A DNA stretch of 12,780 bases, taken from NCBI GenBank assembly GCA_004325065.1, contig PITI01000417.1:1-12780 (forward strand), in the 5' to 3' direction. Within the stretch, counting starts at the first letter, position 1, and each line of letters opens with the position of its first letter. The notes under the pieces are model-generated. The model searched no databases. It was not told where the DNA came from and was given only the letters and a program-made list of their open reading frames with translations. Of this stretch, positions 10,790 to 12,780 are shown one piece after another. The DNA is from Hamiltosporidium magnivora. Lineage: Eukaryota > Microsporidia > Dubosqiidae. The position numbers and the translations under genes were made by a program.

Positions 10790-11226
10790 AAGCAAAAAAT
10801 GGCTTGTGTATTTTCGATTGAGGGAATTGGCGCCTGCGAAATAAAAAATAATAACCCTTAAAATGATAAAATTATGACGAGTTCTACCCGTTGGTATGGC
10901 ATTTCAACATCTAAGTTGATTAAATGTAAGTTCGCCAAGATATATATTAGTTGGGTCTTTACTTGATTCGGAAAAAGTAGGGTATGTAAGAATTATGCTG
11001 TTCTTGGCCGGTTTAAATCTAGAATCACGCTTGATACAATGGAAGTTAACGTACTTTCGCTAATACCCCGCTTATTTAATGGTCTCTTGACACCCGTATA
11101 TGGAAACCATTGGGTGTAATATCGATGAGATACTGACTGAGTATTGCATAGAGCAGTTATCTATGTTAAACCTCGAACTGCGTTAATATCTTGATAGCAA
11201 AATAAAATGTGCTTCTAGCTTAAAAT
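10790..11226 (+). pseudogene. GC-raised island with broken coding-like frames, identity unknown
   Basis: From about 10875 to 11200 the G+C rises to roughly 32-42% per 60-base line, against about 18% in the next line. Two forward frames run long between stops: one is open at 10862-10963 and 10967-11116, the other at 10920-11060 and 11091-11183. The second reads as a balanced peptide with acidic and hydrophobic residues instead of the Lys/Asn/Ile/Phe mixture of the surrounding DNA. The third forward frame is full of stops. I recognise no family. The abrupt composition change and scattered stops suggest an old, mutated gene or transposon segment on the + strand, but which frame was real is not decided. 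Confidence 0.3.
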
Positions 11227-12305
11227 GATGCGATATTTTTTGTATAAAAAGTATTTATATTTGACTGAGTTAAACAAAAATCACTATTGATTTCTTACTT
11301 TTACTTTTATAAATTTAAAAAATAAAACAGAATAAATTTTAAAGATTAAAACATAAAATACATTTAATGACTTTTACTTTCAAATTTGAATGTTCTAAAC
11401 GGGTACCGTAACAAGTAGTTTTAAATTTTCTATATTTATGTAATCTGTTTTTTTACGTACTTAGAGGATATAGGAAAGGATGCGCTATTGTATAAATAGC
11501 TTTAATATATGTCGTTTGTTTTTTTTTCGGTTTCTCTTTATACCTAAAAAGACATAAACGCATCCATAGAAGGTAATGAATAAACTAGTAAGTTATAGAT
11601 ACAATATATTTATTTGGAATCTGCGATATAGGATATGTTGAAAAAATGTAGGTCTAAAAAGAAAATGCAATTTTTGATGATCGATATGAAAAAATAATAG
11701 ATGGTAACTTTTCAAAATGTATATTCATGGTGAAATCATTCATGATGATTATTAATGCGTAAATTTTATATTTGGATTGTTATGAGACAGAATATATTTA
11801 GAGTCATGAAATCTGTAGTCAACGATCTAAATTCAAACAAAGAAAAGATAAATAAAGTAAATCCAATAAGAAAAAACTTATAACTTTCTTTCTGAAAATA
11901 AATATAGTATATTATTTAACTATATAGATATATTTTAAGACGAAATATACTTAGAAACATATTATTTTGGAATAAAAATGCACCTGCTATCTACTTAGAA
12001 CTATTTTCATAAATTTTAAAATCTTTTTTATAAAAATACAGATTTATATTTTTTTTATCCGAACAGTAGTTTGCAAAAATATTTAGTGTCATTTAATTTG
12101 ATATATATATTCTCAAGAAGGTTGGGTATACAATACAAAAGATTATCTGCTTGTGTGCGTTATAAGCAAATCTTGATAATCTAACCTATCTAGTTATTTT
12201 GAATTATAAAGTTTCGAGGTACAATCTGATTTTTCTTTATGATTGCTTTATATGAATCAAATATTTTATTTAATAAAATTCTGGGTTAAAATATTTTTAC
12301 CATTT
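11227..12305. other. AT-rich intergenic DNA, nothing supported
   Basis: About 1.1 kb of very AT-rich DNA with long A and T runs and no open frame, RNA gene or repeat array that stands out. It separates the degenerate island on its left from the retroelement end on its right. Confidence 0.6.
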
Positions 12306-12780
12306 TTATATGTTTTCTTCGACTTCTTTAACCACTTTTGTCTCTTCTTCCAAATCCGACTCTTAATTTATGTTATTGGTTGGTTCCTCTAAAGTGGTTC
12401 CTCCTTGTGAAATAAGGGTGCTTTATTTTCGGGTTTAAAATTTTTTACACCATCTTCCTCTCTCTTCTCTTCTTTTAAAGGGGGTGTTGGTTCCTCATGC
12501 TTCTCTGCTCTCCTAATAACACCCATTGACGCACTCTCCCGCTCTCTTCGGCATTTAGTCCTGATTCAAGTCCTCTTCGTCGATCAAAGGAAATTGTTTC
12601 GACTGTTTTCTTAAGTACTATAGACTGAATGTATGCCTCTACATTTATGGGTATTTCTAGTCTTTTAAGATGAGATTTATGGTATTTTGTCACAATACCG
12701 TCCCAGGTCATCACATAAGGGATTATCTCAACACTACACCTATAAATAAGACCCAACTCATTGGCTAGCAGGTCATACTT
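12306..12780 (-). mobile_element. 3' end of a non-LTR retrotransposon-like element, running off the window
   Basis: The right edge holds the end of a reverse-transcriptase-type protein on the minus strand, and beyond its stop about 170 bases that are strongly purine-rich on the coding strand. Those bases read as Lys/Glu-rich peptide in two other frames: one open at 12392-12565, ending with TAG at 12389-12391, and one at 12309-12362 with an acidic run (SDLEEETKVVKEVEEN) ending with TAA at 12306-12308. This pattern suggests a longer charged tail broken by small insertions or deletions. G+C is about 41% over 12481-12780 by hand count and falls to desert level left of about 12300, which marks the likely element boundary. 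I saw no clear poly(A) tail or target-site duplication. The body of the element, including any catalytic domain, lies outside the window. Confidence 0.5.
12475..12780 (-). CDS. C-terminal part of a retroelement reverse-transcriptase-type protein (5' partial)
   Basis: The frame is open from the window edge to TAA at 12475-12477, giving 101 residues and no start codon; an internal TTG should not be taken as the start. It begins KYDLLANELG, continues with a basic strand ending IIPYVMTWDG (residues 19-28), then a KYHK stretch, an amphipathic segment near 46-60 and an SFDRRRG motif near 64-70. The layout of a KY..L...L segment followed by a hydrophobic strand ending in P-[YFI]-V matches the region after the polymerase domain in many non-LTR retrotransposon proteins, where the endonuclease-like C-terminal domain lies. 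From memory, very similar tails are common in repetitive reverse transcriptase genes of microsporidia. The polymerase motifs themselves would be beyond the right edge, so function is inferred from this tail. The stop at 12475 may be premature because an overlapping frame continues with charged residues. High G+C relative to the protease gene fits a mobile origin. Confidence 0.6.
   Translation of the reverse strand, partial: KYDLLANELGLIYRCSVEIIPYVMTWDGIVTKYHKSHLKRLEIPINVEAYIQSIVLKKTVETISFDRRRGLESGLNAEESGRVRQWVLLGEQRSMRNQHPL

Overview
The window looks like a gene-poor, very AT-rich stretch of a small eukaryotic genome. A microsporidian is the best guess, of the kind with expanded intergenic DNA (Edhazardia- or Hamiltosporidium-like); the genus is inference. 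Three things support this: one intron-less, compact gene surrounded by kilobases of AT-rich DNA without convincing genes; a C-rich signal a few bases before its start codon, as described for microsporidian transcription initiation; and at the right edge a protein tail that resembles reverse transcriptases of microsporidian non-LTR retroelements.

Layout. Positions 61-366 form a patch of about 41% G+C (hand count 124 of 300 bases, 61-360) holding a 97-codon open frame I cannot identify. From about 367 to 5255 the DNA drops to roughly 20-30% G+C. I find no supportable gene there, only slightly GC-raised islands (about 2220-3350 and 4090-4290) that may be old decayed sequence. The one solid gene is at 5306-6553 (+). 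It encodes a 415-residue Ste24/M48-type zinc CAAX protease, a multi-pass membrane enzyme, preceded by a TATA-like element and a CCCC signal. From 6554 to about 10780 there is another desert, notably T-rich on this strand. A GC-raised island at about 10790-11226 reads in long, broken frames and may be a gene or transposon relic. From 11227 to about 12300 nothing is supported. The right edge (12475-12780, minus) carries the C-terminal 101 codons of a retroelement reverse-transcriptase-type protein running off the window, followed by a purine-rich (minus-strand) segment that reads as a charged Lys/Glu tail in shifted frames.

The parts do not form a pathway. The protease is a stand-alone housekeeping gene, and the other recognisable material is mobile-element debris. 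I saw no rRNA, tRNA, CRISPR array or new multi-gene system. The main points for a second look are the two 41% G+C patches at the window ends, the broken tail of the retroelement, the degenerate islands and the A/T strand-skew blocks.
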